DNA of 64,000 nt from Oerskovia turbata (GCF_000718325.1 NZ_JOFV01000002.1:1-64000); one strand, 5' to 3'; counted from the first letter of the stretch, positions 10,901 to 18,606 are shown. Translations and numbers: made by a program. Notes: generated by a model from the letters alone, not told the origin.

Positions 10901-10985
10901 TCACGGGCGCGAGAGTGAACGCCAGAGCTCCGATGGTCAGCGCCGCGACGGCTCTTCCCCGCAGGGGAAGTCGCGCAGCCTTCAT
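4917..10985 (-). CDS. Giant secreted ThuA / sugar dehydrogenase / multi-carbohydrate-binding protein 1
   Basis: The product has 2022 residues. Order: signal peptide (1-33); ThuA fold (about 45-262); six-bladed soluble glucose/sorbosone dehydrogenase domain (about 278-735) with H413 in PGHTGGS, the GFRNPFRF block and the FFGWP block, all matching cofactor and active-site segments of PQQ-type sugar dehydrogenases; PKD (about 740-825); CBM6-like region (about 930-1058); Ig-like (about 1063-1148); three laminin/DUF1349-like domains (about 1155-1337, 1350-1548, 1555-1757); tandem Ig-like (1760-1926); and a C-terminal beta domain. ATG 10985 has GGAGG 8 nt upstream. No sortase signal or membrane helix is visible at the C-terminus. 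Inferred role: extracellular, glycan-bound oxidation of a sugar. It is last in module 1, after the epimerase gene, and is a paralogue of the protein at 20944. Confidence 0.88.
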   Translation of the reverse strand: MKAARLPLRGRAVAALTIGALAFTLAPVTMAAAHDGPHEPGDDRKVLIFTKTTQFRHTEAITQGTPVLEAAFADVGISSDHTEDSSVFTDEGLAEYDALVMFQTSGDPWNADQKAALERYQQAGGGIVAIHNATDMRGNYGWWDDMIGALMPGHAATGNSPGLPGTVRVEDRVHPSTSHLDQRWDRADEWYNYSANVRGSAHVLATMDESTYDAGGNKMGADHPISWCKPYDGGRAWMTGMGHFGAHFTGEPDLVQHIVGGVQWASGQVAGDCGGTDWGQFEKVALDTNTSAPFGMDVAPDGRVFFTELVRGQIRVYDPRTQNTTTALTIPVYSGGEDGLLGIALDKDFATNGYLYQYYSPASADDTNPENFFNRISRFTVTDGGPGGTVIDPASEKILIEVPAGRLPDEPGHTGGSLIFDDRTGDLYIGVGDDVNPHSEPSGGYAPLSERDGRLHDARATSANTNDLRGKVLRIHPEADGTYSIPEGNLFAPGTEKTLPEIYAMGFRNPFRFTIDPATGNLGVADYSPDNGSDNLANRGPAGIAEWNLIQEPGFFGWPLCMGKNEPFRDVDYRTNPVTVGANFDCANPVNDSILNTGLTQLPAAQPADMYYGYQRTSAPGIINAGGGLAPMGGPFYSYDADLVSDTKFPEYYDGKPFFYEWARNKMYSIDLKDTTPQGAAVEKVNPFLSNEQFLAPIDSTFGPEGALYVLDWGGGFGRDNPNSGLHRIDYVSGSRSPIATPAATPDSGTAPLTVTFDGAASTDPENEALTYAWDFDGDGTTDSTEVAPSHTYTANGVYDARLTVSDPSGKVGTATVPITVGNTRPEVDFNLPPTGSFFDFGDRIDWDVEVSDAEDSSIVDENVIIQPALGHDAHAHPSEPLHGTTGSVETGLGGGHGEDMNVFYVLDARYTDGGGEGDVPALTGSDTTLVFGKKREAEFHTASEGTTQLASRDVEGGGSVITGEDGAWSSYDPFNLHQISALSLRVSAAEAGTVELRRDAPDGELLATASVPETGLGTFTDVRVDVADPGESFTLYVVFPGAGERRLNFIEAHGKGISATTRPEVVVTAPEPGVQLEQGEITVSADATDAENTVTQVEFFVDGQSIGTDTSAPYSTTWNVTADNYYKLTAVATNDKGLTTKSRIVMAQVGDLFAGMKTFTNANGTFEQLSEGKYLVSSAGANMWQGTDEYSAIYKEAGADEKWSATVKVNSQGNSNGSAKAGLIVRNDVTQPGKSPGYAALGIRPSGGFEWLRGNAAGQLVSSTAASSTSYPAWVRIERDGDLYTASWSKDGENFTQIGDPVSLPGAASVQDVGLFVTAHSSNQSAVEFQDFSFDDDPVDPTEPGTDTPPQCAAQKSDDFDAADINTGRWTVVRTAPGTSITVADGKAVLPVVQGDINEAVPGPISYLGQPAPAGAWEIQTKVEVPLARHWQHAGLLVHVNDDEYTKFAFTKNQNGNRFLEFQTETGGARTWHGQTNVAADFPSSVYLRLISTGTAITAAYSADGQTWTAIAGSAPVKADATFGVIAAGDTGTADSVALVDWFTVTPDSDDDGSREPSDEFDGTALDGCRWNNVVRYDDSKVEVAGGELRITTQPGDINNQNPISPRNFVLQAAPEGDWVAETRFKAPLLHRWQYAGLMAYGDDDNYVKLDVVAKNQPGTPLNLGAELASEKNAASSGGNRQLEIADTTESGYWYLRMEKVGNTYQGWVSDGGVNWTSLGAPVTNDAALTSFGLVAIGPEQEVPVTVAFDWFHVTTGDEDTQAPVVAVAQDPAAGASGWNTGAVTVTATATDDVSQTPSIEVKAAGADWAPYTGGIALTEGGEHSLTFRASDEAGNVSQEVVHVVKIDATAPTATAELSERTVTLAGADTGSGLARVEYRLTDTPADEWLEYTEPVVVGDGAVEVSYRAVDVAGNVSEPLTLSVPPVEGGVTVEVTPRTQCTAGKVLVNVRVVNTDDAPATIKVSTPFGTKTFTGVAPGKSASQSFASRATSVEAGSATVVATIGDRTSTYTVDYAAASCG

Positions 10986-11122
10986 GTGTCTTGCCTCCAG
11001 GGCAGTCGGCACGTGGCGAGAGTGTCCGCGCCCCGCTCGTCGGTGAACGGGGCCGCACGTGCTTGAAGAGTTACGTCGTCCCACGGCGTGCCGGCGCCGT
11101 CGGTCCTGCACCTACCGATCGG

Positions 11123-11986
11123 TCAGCCGCGCATCAGTCCTTTCAGGAAGTCCAGGCCATCGACGGCGATGGCGTCCTGGGTGGGGGCGAGCGGTCGCCA
11201 GATCGAGGCGGCCGTCGCGATGGTCGCGTTGTCGGCGGTGAACGACTCGATGCACAGGGAGCCGTCGTAGCCCACCCGGTCGAGCGCGCCGAGGAACGCG
11301 TGCCAGTCGAGGTGATCGTCGCCAGGGGCTCCGCGGTCGTTGCCGCAGACCTGCACGTGCGCGATCCGGTCCCCGGCGCGCGTCACCGCGGCCGCCAGGT
11401 CCGTCTCCTCGATGTTCATGTGGTAGATGTCGAGCATGAGCCCGATGCCCTCCGACGGGAGGGGCGCGACGACGGCGAGGGCCTGGTCGACCGTGTTGAC
11501 CATGCTCGTCTCGTACCGGTTGAGCGGTTCGAGGCCGATCCGCACGCCTGCGGCCATCGCGTGCTCGACGACGGGGCCCAGGTGGTCGACGAGCTCGGCG
11601 TTCGCGGCCTCGCGCTGCCCGGCGGTCATCCGCCAGGTGCGCCCCACGGACGCGTACGCCGGGCCGCCGATCACGCGCGCCCCGACGGCCTGCGCCATGT
11701 CGACGACCTGGCGCAGGTAGTCCTGGGTCCGGCGGATCGTCCCGCCGTCGGCCGAGACGAGCTCGCGTCCCGGGCCCATGACGAGCGAGACCGAGGCCTC
11801 GAGGCCGTTGTCGGCGAGGACGCCCGCGGCGAGCTGCGGGTTCCAGTCGGTCACGTCCTCGACGGGGAGCTCGAGGACGTCGAAGCCCCACCCGGCGACG
11901 CGCGGGGCGATCTCGCGCAGGGAGGCGTCGGTCAGGGGCGAGGTCCACACCCAGGTGTTGACCCCCAGGGGGCGCGTGCGAGCCAC
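11123..11986 (-). CDS. TIM-barrel sugar epimerase, D-tagatose/D-psicose 3-epimerase-like
   Basis: The 287-residue protein belongs to the xylose-isomerase-like TIM-barrel (AP endonuclease 2) family. It has the motifs that bind the metal and substrate in D-tagatose/D-psicose 3-epimerases: LEPLNRYET, MLDIYHMNIEE, NDRGAPG followed by HLDW, and CIESF. These supply the Glu, Asp, His, Glu metal set. It is cytoplasmic and likely epimerises or isomerises a keto-sugar imported by the neighbouring transporter. GTG 11986 is chosen because homology (LGVNTWVW) starts just after it, though its SD is weak. A relaxed substrate within the wider isomerase family is possible. Confidence 0.85.
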   Translation of the reverse strand: MARTRPLGVNTWVWTSPLTDASLREIAPRVAGWGFDVLELPVEDVTDWNPQLAAGVLADNGLEASVSLVMGPGRELVSADGGTIRRTQDYLRQVVDMAQAVGARVIGGPAYASVGRTWRMTAGQREAANAELVDHLGPVVEHAMAAGVRIGLEPLNRYETSMVNTVDQALAVVAPLPSEGIGLMLDIYHMNIEETDLAAAVTRAGDRIAHVQVCGNDRGAPGDDHLDWHAFLGALDRVGYDGSLCIESFTADNATIATAASIWRPLAPTQDAIAVDGLDFLKGLMRG

Positions 11987-12101
11987 GGTGCTCTCTTTCG
12001 TCGGTGGGTGCGCTGCCCGGCCGCCCGACGCCGGAGCCCACCTCCACGGGGAAGGTGCGCTCCGTCGTCGGGCGTCCGGGAGTGTGCGGTACGTACCGGC
12101 T

Positions 12102-12140
12102 CCCGGCCGGTCCCCCGAGGAGAGCGAGGGGCCGGCCGGG
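12102..12140 (-). terminator. GC-rich hairpin after sugar-binding protein 1
   Basis: Arms CCCGGCCGG(T)CCCC and GGGGCCGGCCGGG pair with a single-base bulge around a 12-nt loop, starting a few bases after the stop at 12147. The hairpin lies between the binding-protein gene and the epimerase gene of the same strand. It could partly terminate transcription or protect the 3' end of the binding-protein message. Confidence 0.6.
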
Positions 12141-12146
12141 AGGGGC

Positions 12147-13367
12147 TCAGCGGTTCGTCCAGGCCTCGGGGTAGCCGGGCAGGTCCTCGCCGCCGAACTT
12201 GGCGTAGTGCAGCGAAGGCATGTCCTTGTTGGCCTCGAGGTAGGCGTCCAGGTCCTCACCCGTGATGGGCGACTGGGGCAGGACCCACTCGGCCGGGACC
12301 TGCTCGCCGTTCCAGATCATCTGGGCCGCGAGGATCGGGGTGCGCCACTGGAAGTTGGAGTACACGGCACCGAGGGCCGTCATGTCCGTCTCCTTCCACT
12401 TGCGCATGAAGCTCAGCTCGTCCTCGCCCATGAAGACCGGGTAGGGCTTGCCGGCGTCCTCGAACGCCTCGACCGCCGCGACCGCGCCGTCACCGGCGTC
12501 CATCCAGATGCCGTCCACGTCACCGCGCTGCAGGTACTGCGTCACGATGTCCTTGATCTTCGCGCCGTCACCACCGGTGAACTCCTGGCCCACGACCTCG
12601 ATGTCGCTCTCGGAGAAGATCTTGTCGGCCGCGGCCCACCGGTTCTCCAGGACGTCGACGCCGGGCAGGATGCGCAGAGCCAGGACCTTCGAGCCGGGCT
12701 CGAGGTTCTCGACCAGGAACTCGGCGCCGTCGGCGCCGTAGGCGTAGCCGCCGATCGGGTGGATGTAGGTCACCATGCAGTCGGAGTTCACGCCACGGTC
12801 GAACACGATGACGGGCTTGCCGGACTCGCACGCCGCCTCGACCGCCGGGGTCAGGGTCGCGGTCGTCGACGGCGAGATGATGATCGCGTCGCAGTCACCG
12901 GCCTCGACGAACGCCTGGATGTCGGAGATCTGCTTGTTGTCGTCGTCCGCGGCGTCCGAGACGCGGAACTCCGAGATATCACCCGAGGCCTTGAGGACCT
13001 CGACCTGCTGCTGCATCGTGATGAAGCCCGTCACGCGCCACGGGTTGGAGACCGAGGCGTTGGAGAAGCAGAGCTTCTTGCCGCCCTCCTTCGCGTACTG
13101 CGCGGTGTCCACGTACTCGGGGTCGATCGCCTGCAGCCACGGCTGGTCCGCGGGCCCCTCGGGCACCGCGGTGCGCTGGGCGAGCTGGCGGTCGTAGTCG
13201 GCCTGCACGAACCACTGGCTGTTCGCGCCCGACTCGTTCGACTCCTCCCCCGCCTCGGTCGCGGTCTCGCCGCCCGCGGGGGCGTCGGGCACGTCGGTGC
13301 TGCACGCAGCGGTGAACAGCAGTGCCGCGGTCGCGGCCCCTGCCATGAGAACTCGAGAGCGTCGCAT
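12147..13367 (-). CDS. Sugar ABC transporter substrate-binding lipoprotein 1
   Basis: The 406-residue precursor has a lipobox ending at C22 (LLFTAAC), an acidic linker (about 23-50) and a periplasmic-binding-protein type I fold (Peripla_BP_4, ribose/rhizopine type). Recognisable pieces are KKLCFSNASVSNPWR, DAIIISPSTT and KPVIVFDRG. It is lipid-anchored on the outer face of the membrane and delivers its sugar to the permeases encoded just upstream. The ATG has an AGGAGAAGGA SD. The ligand is unknown; keto- or rare sugars are suggested only by context. Confidence 0.9.
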   Translation of the reverse strand: MRRSRVLMAGAATAALLFTAACSTDVPDAPAGGETATEAGEESNESGANSQWFVQADYDRQLAQRTAVPEGPADQPWLQAIDPEYVDTAQYAKEGGKKLCFSNASVSNPWRVTGFITMQQQVEVLKASGDISEFRVSDAADDDNKQISDIQAFVEAGDCDAIIISPSTTATLTPAVEAACESGKPVIVFDRGVNSDCMVTYIHPIGGYAYGADGAEFLVENLEPGSKVLALRILPGVDVLENRWAAADKIFSESDIEVVGQEFTGGDGAKIKDIVTQYLQRGDVDGIWMDAGDGAVAAVEAFEDAGKPYPVFMGEDELSFMRKWKETDMTALGAVYSNFQWRTPILAAQMIWNGEQVPAEWVLPQSPITGEDLDAYLEANKDMPSLHYAKFGGEDLPGYPEAWTNR

Positions 13368-13473
13368 GTTCCTTCTCCTGGTGTTCGGAAGACTTCGTTG
13401 TCCTGCCGGCGCAACGGGTGCGACGGCCTGTCGGGGACGGATCTGTGTGGCGTTCCGGGTGATGACCGGAGGA

Positions 13474-14583
13474 CTAGGGCGCTGCTGGCTGGGGCTCCTT
13501 GGGGACGGTGGGTTCGGGGACCCCTGCCGGGGTGGTCGGTGCGCCAGGGGTCGTGGAACGGGACCGGCGCGGCATCGCGGCGTACGCCACCGCGGCGATG
13601 ATGATCACGCCCTGGACCGCAGGACGGATCGTGGACGGCAGGCTGAGCTGGTTGAACAGCGTGAACAGGGCTTCGAGGGTCAGGGCGCCGGCCATGGCCG
13701 CGACCACCGAGCCCCGGCCGCCGCCCAGGACGACGCCCCCCAGGACGACCGCGGTGATCGCCATGAACTCGAGCCCCTCGCCCACCTGGGCCGTCACGCC
13801 GGCGTAGCCGCCGATGAGGATGCCCGCGACCGTGGCCATGAAGCCCGAGAACAGGAAGGCCCGCGTGCGCACCCACCAGACCGAGGCGCCCGAGAACGCC
13901 GCGGCCACGTCGTTGTCGCCGGTCGCGACCAGCGTGCGACCGTACGGGCGTCGCATGACGATCACGGCGACGACGCCGAGGACGAGCGTGATGAGCACCG
14001 CGTACGGCACCTGGAACTGCCCCGGGGTGTCCGGCAGGCCACCGCGGCCCCACTGACGGAAGCCTTCCGTGAGCGAGCCCGTGGGCGCCCCGCCGGTCCA
14101 CAGCCGGATCGCACCGTAGAGCACGAGCATCATGCCGAGCGTCGTGATGAACGACGGGACCTTCAGGAGTGTGACGATCAGGCCGTTGACGAGCCCGACC
14201 GCCAGGCCGAACAGGACCATGAGGCCGATCACGGGCCACGTCATCGACTCCTCGCCGTCGATGAGCTTGGCCGCGATCACGACCTGGGCCCCCACGAGCG
14301 AGCCGACCGACAGGTCGAACTCCCCCGACACGATGACGAAGTACTGCCCGATGGCCAGGACGATCAGCGGCGCCGCCTTCTTGAGGAAGGCCATGAGCGA
14401 CATGGGCTCGCCGAACGACGGGTTCATCACGAGGATCGCGACGAACACCACGATCAGCAGGGCGTAGACGGTCCAGGTGCTGCCCGACGTGACGCGCTGG
14501 ACCCGGCGGGAGAAGCCGCTCCGGGTGGCGGCCTGCGTACCGCCCGGGGCGCTCGGGCTGGTCGCGGGAGTGCTCGCGCTCAT
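13474..14583 (-). CDS. Sugar ABC transporter permease 1b (RbsC family)
   Basis: The 369-residue integral membrane protein has about eight to ten hydrophobic segments. It carries FDLSVGSLVG, which is characteristic of the ribose/xylose/galactofuranose permease family (BPD_transp_2), and AVVLGGVVLGGGRGS near the C-terminus. The tail is Pro-rich and cytoplasmic. ATG 14583 overlaps the stop of the other permease (ATGA) and has AAGGAGG 7 nt upstream. It is the second of two non-identical permeases in this cassette, so the channel is probably a heterodimer. Confidence 0.9.
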   Translation of the reverse strand: MSASTPATSPSAPGGTQAATRSGFSRRVQRVTSGSTWTVYALLIVVFVAILVMNPSFGEPMSLMAFLKKAAPLIVLAIGQYFVIVSGEFDLSVGSLVGAQVVIAAKLIDGEESMTWPVIGLMVLFGLAVGLVNGLIVTLLKVPSFITTLGMMLVLYGAIRLWTGGAPTGSLTEGFRQWGRGGLPDTPGQFQVPYAVLITLVLGVVAVIVMRRPYGRTLVATGDNDVAAAFSGASVWWVRTRAFLFSGFMATVAGILIGGYAGVTAQVGEGLEFMAITAVVLGGVVLGGGRGSVVAAMAGALTLEALFTLFNQLSLPSTIRPAVQGVIIIAAVAYAAMPRRSRSTTPGAPTTPAGVPEPTVPKEPQPAAP

Positions 14584-15701
14584 CGGGTGGCCTCCTTGCC
14601 GGTCGTGGTGGACGGGTTCTCGGGCTCCGCGCCGCCCGGTCCACCGCGGGAGCCGGGCCGGACGGACTGCGCCAGGGCCTTGAACCTCGCCCGGCTGCTC
14701 GCTGGGTCGATCTGGCGGCGGGCGTACATGGCGACCGCGGCGATGATGATCGCGCCGCGCAGGACGTCCTTGAAGAAGGGGCTGACGTCGAGCACGTTGA
14801 ACACCGTGTCGAGCGAGGCGAGGATCAGGACACCGGCGATCGTGCCCATGATCGAGCCACGGCCGCCCATGAGCAGGGTCCCGCCCAGCACCACGGCCGC
14901 GATCGAGTTCAGGTCGTAGCCGTACGTGTAGACCAGGGCGTTGCCCGTGCCGAAGCGTGCCGCGATGAGGAGGCCGGCGACGCCCGCGCACAGCGAGCAC
15001 AGGACGTGGGCCAGGATGATCGACCGGTCCGTGCGGATCCCCGAGAGACGGGCGACGTCGATGTTCCCGCCGACCGCGAACATGTGATAACCCCCACGGG
15101 TGCGGGTCAGGAGCACGACACCGAGCACCATGACCACCGCGAGCACGATGACCGAGACCGGCACGGGACCGATGCGCGTGTACCCGAAGCTCTGGAAGGC
15201 CTGGGGGACCTCGCCCGACGGGCCCTTGAACTGCGTGTCCAGGTAGCCCTTGATGATGAGGCCGACGCCGAGCGTCGCGATGAACGAGTTCACGCGGAGC
15301 TTGGAGATGACGAGCCCGTTGACCAGCCCGACACCTGCGGCGACCGCGAGCGCCGCGACCACGCCGAGCCAGATGCGCGACGGGTCACCGGCCATGGTCG
15401 TGGCGGCCACCAGCGAGGACCAGGCCACGACGTACCCGACCGACAGGTCGAGCGACTTGCACAGGATGACGAACGTCTGGCCGATCGCGACGAAGCCCAG
15501 CAGGCTCGTCTGGGACAGCAGGTAGAACAGGTTCCCCTGGCTGAAGAAGCTGCCGCCCTGGGCCGCGACGAGCCCGGCCGAGATCACGAGGATGCCGACG
15601 AGCGCGAGGTAGACGATCCCCGTCGAGCCGAGCCGGCGCCGTCGGGGGCCGGAGCTCGCGCTCCCCGCGCGGGGCGAAGCGGTGCTCACCGCGGTGCTCA
15701 T
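14580..15701 (-). CDS. Sugar ABC transporter permease 1a (RbsC family)
   Basis: This 373-residue polytopic protein of the ribose-type permease family carries SLDLSVGYVVAWSS, GLVNGLVISKLRVNSFIATLG and AAVVLGGTLLMGGRGS. Its N-terminus is Ser/Arg-rich and cytoplasmic. The start overlaps the ATPase stop (ATGA) and has AGGAGGA just upstream. It is predicted to pair with the permease at 13474 and the ATPase at 15698. Confidence 0.9.
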   Translation of the reverse strand: MSTAVSTASPRAGSASSGPRRRRLGSTGIVYLALVGILVISAGLVAAQGGSFFSQGNLFYLLSQTSLLGFVAIGQTFVILCKSLDLSVGYVVAWSSLVAATTMAGDPSRIWLGVVAALAVAAGVGLVNGLVISKLRVNSFIATLGVGLIIKGYLDTQFKGPSGEVPQAFQSFGYTRIGPVPVSVIVLAVVMVLGVVLLTRTRGGYHMFAVGGNIDVARLSGIRTDRSIILAHVLCSLCAGVAGLLIAARFGTGNALVYTYGYDLNSIAAVVLGGTLLMGGRGSIMGTIAGVLILASLDTVFNVLDVSPFFKDVLRGAIIIAAVAMYARRQIDPASSRARFKALAQSVRPGSRGGPGGAEPENPSTTTGKEATR

Positions 15702-17311
15702 TTCTCCTCCTGGAGGGTGTCGCTGTGCGCGGGACGCTCTGTCCGGACGCTGGACCCGACGGGCACGTCGAGCGCGGAGAGGTCGACCTCGACGTGCTCC
15801 GACGTGTCTCCGGCCCCGGTCGCGAGCGCCATGATGGTCTCCTCGTCGCTGCCCGCGGGGAGCTCGCCGGCGACCCGGCCGTCGCGCATCACGACGATGC
15901 GGTCGGCCATCGCGACGACCTCGGGGAGCTCGGACGAGATGAGCAGGATCGCGACGCCGCGCGCCGTGAGGGTGCGCATGAGGTCGTAGACCGCGCGCTT
16001 GGCGCCGACGTCGATGCCGCGCGTGGGTTCGTCGAGGACGATGACCGACGGGTCGGTCACGAGCCACTTGGCCAGGACGACCTTCTGCTGGTTCCCGCCC
16101 GAGAGGTACTGGACCTCGGCGTCCTGGGAGCGCGAGACGAGGTCGAGCGAGGACAGGATGCCGGGGATCGCCTTGGCGCGGCGGTCGGAGGACCGGGGGG
16201 TCACGGCGTCGAGCACGAGCCGGGCGTTCGCGGAGATCGACTGCTCGAGCGCCAGGCCCTCGGCCTTGCGGTCCTCGGTGACGAGCGCGAGCCCGAGCCG
16301 GACGGCCTCGCGGGCCGAGCCGACCGTGACGGGCTCGCCGTCGAGCAGGACCGTGCCCCGGGTGAACGGGGCGACGCCGAACACGCCGTGCGCGATCTCG
16401 GTGCGTCCGCTGCCCTGGAGTCCGGCGAGGGCCACGATCTCCCCCGCGCGGACCTCGAGGTCGATCCCGTCGACGTGGGTGTTGCCGGCGCCCGCGAGGG
16501 CGAGCTTGACGGCGCCGGGCACCGTGCCCGGGTCCTTGTCCGGGTAGTAGCCCGCGAACTCGCGGCCGACCATGGTCCGCACGAGCTGGTCCGGGGTGAT
16601 GTCGGCGGTCGCGGTCGTCAGGACGAAGTCGCCGTCCTTGAGGACCGTGATGGTGTCGCAGAGGTCGAAGATCTCCTTGAGGCGGTGCGAGACGTAGAGG
16701 ATCGCGACGCCGCGGGAGCGCAGCTGCTGGACGAGCGCGTAGAGCAGCTCGACCTCCTGGTCTGCGAGCGCCGCGGTCGGCTCGTCCATCGAGATGATGC
16801 GGGCGTCGTAGGAGACGGCCTTGACGATCTCGACGATCTGCTGCTCGGCCACGGACAGCGACCCGACCCGCATCCACGACGCGAGGCCGTGCAGGCCGAG
16901 GTCGGCGAGCAGCTCGTCGGTGTCGCGGGCCATGCGCCGGGCGTCGACGATCCCGAACCGGCGGGGTTCGCGGCCGAGGTACACGTTCTCCGCGACCGTG
17001 CGCTCGGGCAGGAGGTTGAACTCCTGGAAGACGGTCGAGACCCCGGCCGCCTGCGCGGCGAGGGGGGACGCGAACGTGGCGGGTGCGCCGTCGAGCTCCA
17101 TGGTGCCCGTGTCGGGCTGGTGGACCCCGGCGATGATCTTCATGAGCGTGGACTTGCCGGCGCCGTTCTCCCCGACGAGCGCGTGGACCTCGCCGGGCCG
17201 CACGTCGAGGTCGATGCCGCGCAGGACCGAGTTGCCGAAGAAGACCTTGCCGATGCCCCGCAGCTGCAGGAGGGGCGTGGTCACGCCCTCTCCTGCCGTC
17301 GGTGCTGTCAT
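15698..17311 (-). CDS. Sugar ABC transporter ATPase 1 (RbsA type, two ATPase domains)
   Basis: The protein has 537 residues with two nucleotide-binding domains in one chain. Domain 1 has Walker A GENGAGKST and Walker B IISMDEPTAAL. Domain 2 has a degenerate Walker A (GLQGSGRTE), signature LSGGNQQK and Walker B VIVLDEPTRGID. This asymmetry is normal in the RbsA/MglA/XylG family. The start overlaps the stop of the oxidoreductase gene (ATGA), which places it second in the operon driven from the promoter at 18578. Confidence 0.93.
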   Translation of the reverse strand: MTAPTAGEGVTTPLLQLRGIGKVFFGNSVLRGIDLDVRPGEVHALVGENGAGKSTLMKIIAGVHQPDTGTMELDGAPATFASPLAAQAAGVSTVFQEFNLLPERTVAENVYLGREPRRFGIVDARRMARDTDELLADLGLHGLASWMRVGSLSVAEQQIVEIVKAVSYDARIISMDEPTAALADQEVELLYALVQQLRSRGVAILYVSHRLKEIFDLCDTITVLKDGDFVLTTATADITPDQLVRTMVGREFAGYYPDKDPGTVPGAVKLALAGAGNTHVDGIDLEVRAGEIVALAGLQGSGRTEIAHGVFGVAPFTRGTVLLDGEPVTVGSAREAVRLGLALVTEDRKAEGLALEQSISANARLVLDAVTPRSSDRRAKAIPGILSSLDLVSRSQDAEVQYLSGGNQQKVVLAKWLVTDPSVIVLDEPTRGIDVGAKRAVYDLMRTLTARGVAILLISSELPEVVAMADRIVVMRDGRVAGELPAGSDEETIMALATGAGDTSEHVEVDLSALDVPVGSSVRTERPAHSDTLQEEK

Positions 17312-18570
17312 GCCTCTACCTCCACCCAGGTGCCGGTGCGTGCGGAACGGGCCACGGCCTCGGCGAGGCGGGCGGCCCGGAGGCCGTCGGCGAACGTGGG
17401 CAGCCCGTCGGGCGTGTGCCCGTTGATGGCCGCCGCGGTGTCGCCGACGAGCGCGTTGAAGCAGTCCTGGTATCCCTGCGGGTGCCCTGCGGGGAGCCGG
17501 GAGTAGCGGGCGGCCTCGGGGGTGAGCGCCTCGGGGTTGCGGATGAGCAGGCGGCTCGTGTCGCGGCGGCCCTCCCAGAGGGTCTCGGGGCCCTCCTGGT
17601 CGAACGCGAGGGTCGACTCGGAGCCCGAGATCTCGAGGAAGAGCCGGTTCTTGCGGCCTGCCGAGACCTGGCTGATGACGGCCGAGCCGAGCGCTCCGCC
17701 GTCGGTCTCGTACTGCAGCGTCACGGCGTCCTCGGTGCGGACCGGCGCGGGGCGCCCGTCGGCGCCCGTGCGCTCGGCGTTGATCGTCGCGGTCTGCGCG
17801 ACGAGACGCACGATGCGCTGGCCCGTCGTGAACTCGAGGAGGTCGCAGAAGTGCGAGCCGATGTCGCCGAACGCGCGGCTCGCGCCGCCGAGGGCGGGGT
17901 CGACGCGCCAGTTGTCGTCGCTGGCCCGCAGGAGCCAGTCCTGGAGGTAGGAGCCGTGCACGAGGCTGATGGTGCCGACCGCGCCGCTGCGGACCCGGGC
18001 GCGCGCCTCGCGCACCATGGGGTGGAAGCGGTAGGCGAACGGCACGACGGCGACGCGTCCGTCCGCGGTGGCGGCCTCCTCGGCGAGACCGGCGAGCGTG
18101 ATCGCGCCCTCGAGGTCCATCGCGAGGGGCTTCTCGCACACCACGTGCTTGCCCGCGGCGAGGGCCGCCGTGGCGAGCGGGACGTGCAGGAAGTTGGGCG
18201 TGCAGACGTGCACCACGTCGATGCCCGGGTCGTCGATGAGCTCCTGCGCCGTGGCCGCGTAGCCCAGGGCCCCGAGGTCGGCTGCGGCCTCGCGTGCCCC
18301 CGGCGCGTCGATGCCGGCGACCGAGACGAGGTCTCCCCCGGCCGTGCGGATCGCCCGGGCGTGGACCTCTCCGATGAAGCCGGTGCCGATGATGCCGGCA
18401 CGGTAGCCCGCGGCGGGCAGCCGGCTGGGCAGCAGGTCGGTCGCTGGGCGGTCGGGGACGGGGGTGGTCGCGGCCCCCACGACGGGGCGGCCGTCCAGGG
18501 CGGGCAGCTCCGTCCTGGTGGCGGGGGCATCGATGGCCCCGAGGTCTCGCGCGACTTCTTCGGCTCGCAT
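17308..18570 (-). CDS. Gfo/Idh/MocA family oxidoreductase 1
   Basis: The 420-residue NAD(P)-dependent sugar or inositol dehydrogenase-like protein has a Rossmann motif GIIGTGFIGEVHARAI near residue 62, the catalytic-lysine motif CEKPLAMD, and FGDIGSHFCD in the C-terminal domain. The first 60 residues are an extension not usual in the family. They are supported by the promoter: ATG 18570 lies 7 nt after the -10 box TACGGT with no SD, so the message should be leaderless and start here. The gene leads the module 1 operon. In related 3-keto-glycoside pathways such enzymes oxidise or reduce C3 of a sugar ring; here the substrate is unknown. Confidence 0.88.
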   Translation of the reverse strand: MRAEEVARDLGAIDAPATRTELPALDGRPVVGAATTPVPDRPATDLLPSRLPAAGYRAGIIGTGFIGEVHARAIRTAGGDLVSVAGIDAPGAREAAADLGALGYAATAQELIDDPGIDVVHVCTPNFLHVPLATAALAAGKHVVCEKPLAMDLEGAITLAGLAEEAATADGRVAVVPFAYRFHPMVREARARVRSGAVGTISLVHGSYLQDWLLRASDDNWRVDPALGGASRAFGDIGSHFCDLLEFTTGQRIVRLVAQTATINAERTGADGRPAPVRTEDAVTLQYETDGGALGSAVISQVSAGRKNRLFLEISGSESTLAFDQEGPETLWEGRRDTSRLLIRNPEALTPEAARYSRLPAGHPQGYQDCFNALVGDTAAAINGHTPDGLPTFADGLRAARLAEAVARSARTGTWVEVEA

Positions 18571-18577
18571 GTTCCAT

Positions 18578-18606
18578 ACCGTAGGACGACTTATGACGAG
18601 CGTCAA
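18578..18606 (-). promoter_or_regulatory. Module 1 promoter with embedded operator (site A)
   Basis: On the minus strand, -35 TTGACG (18601-18606), 17-bp spacer and -10 TACGGT (18578-18583) lie 7 nt before ATG 18570. A dyad ATGACG-N2-CGTCAA (18593-18606) overlaps the -35, and GGCTTTTGC lies directly upstream. The same arrangement recurs at 31685-31713 and 31948-31976. A ROK or LacI-like repressor is the expected reader. Confidence 0.8.

Noticed and set aside
4575..11066. A 2163-codon open frame on the plus strand opposite giant ThuA protein 1
   Set aside because: It is Arg/Val/Gly-rich shadow translation caused by high third-position GC on the other strand; no domain is recognisable, while the minus strand has a signal peptide and clear domains.
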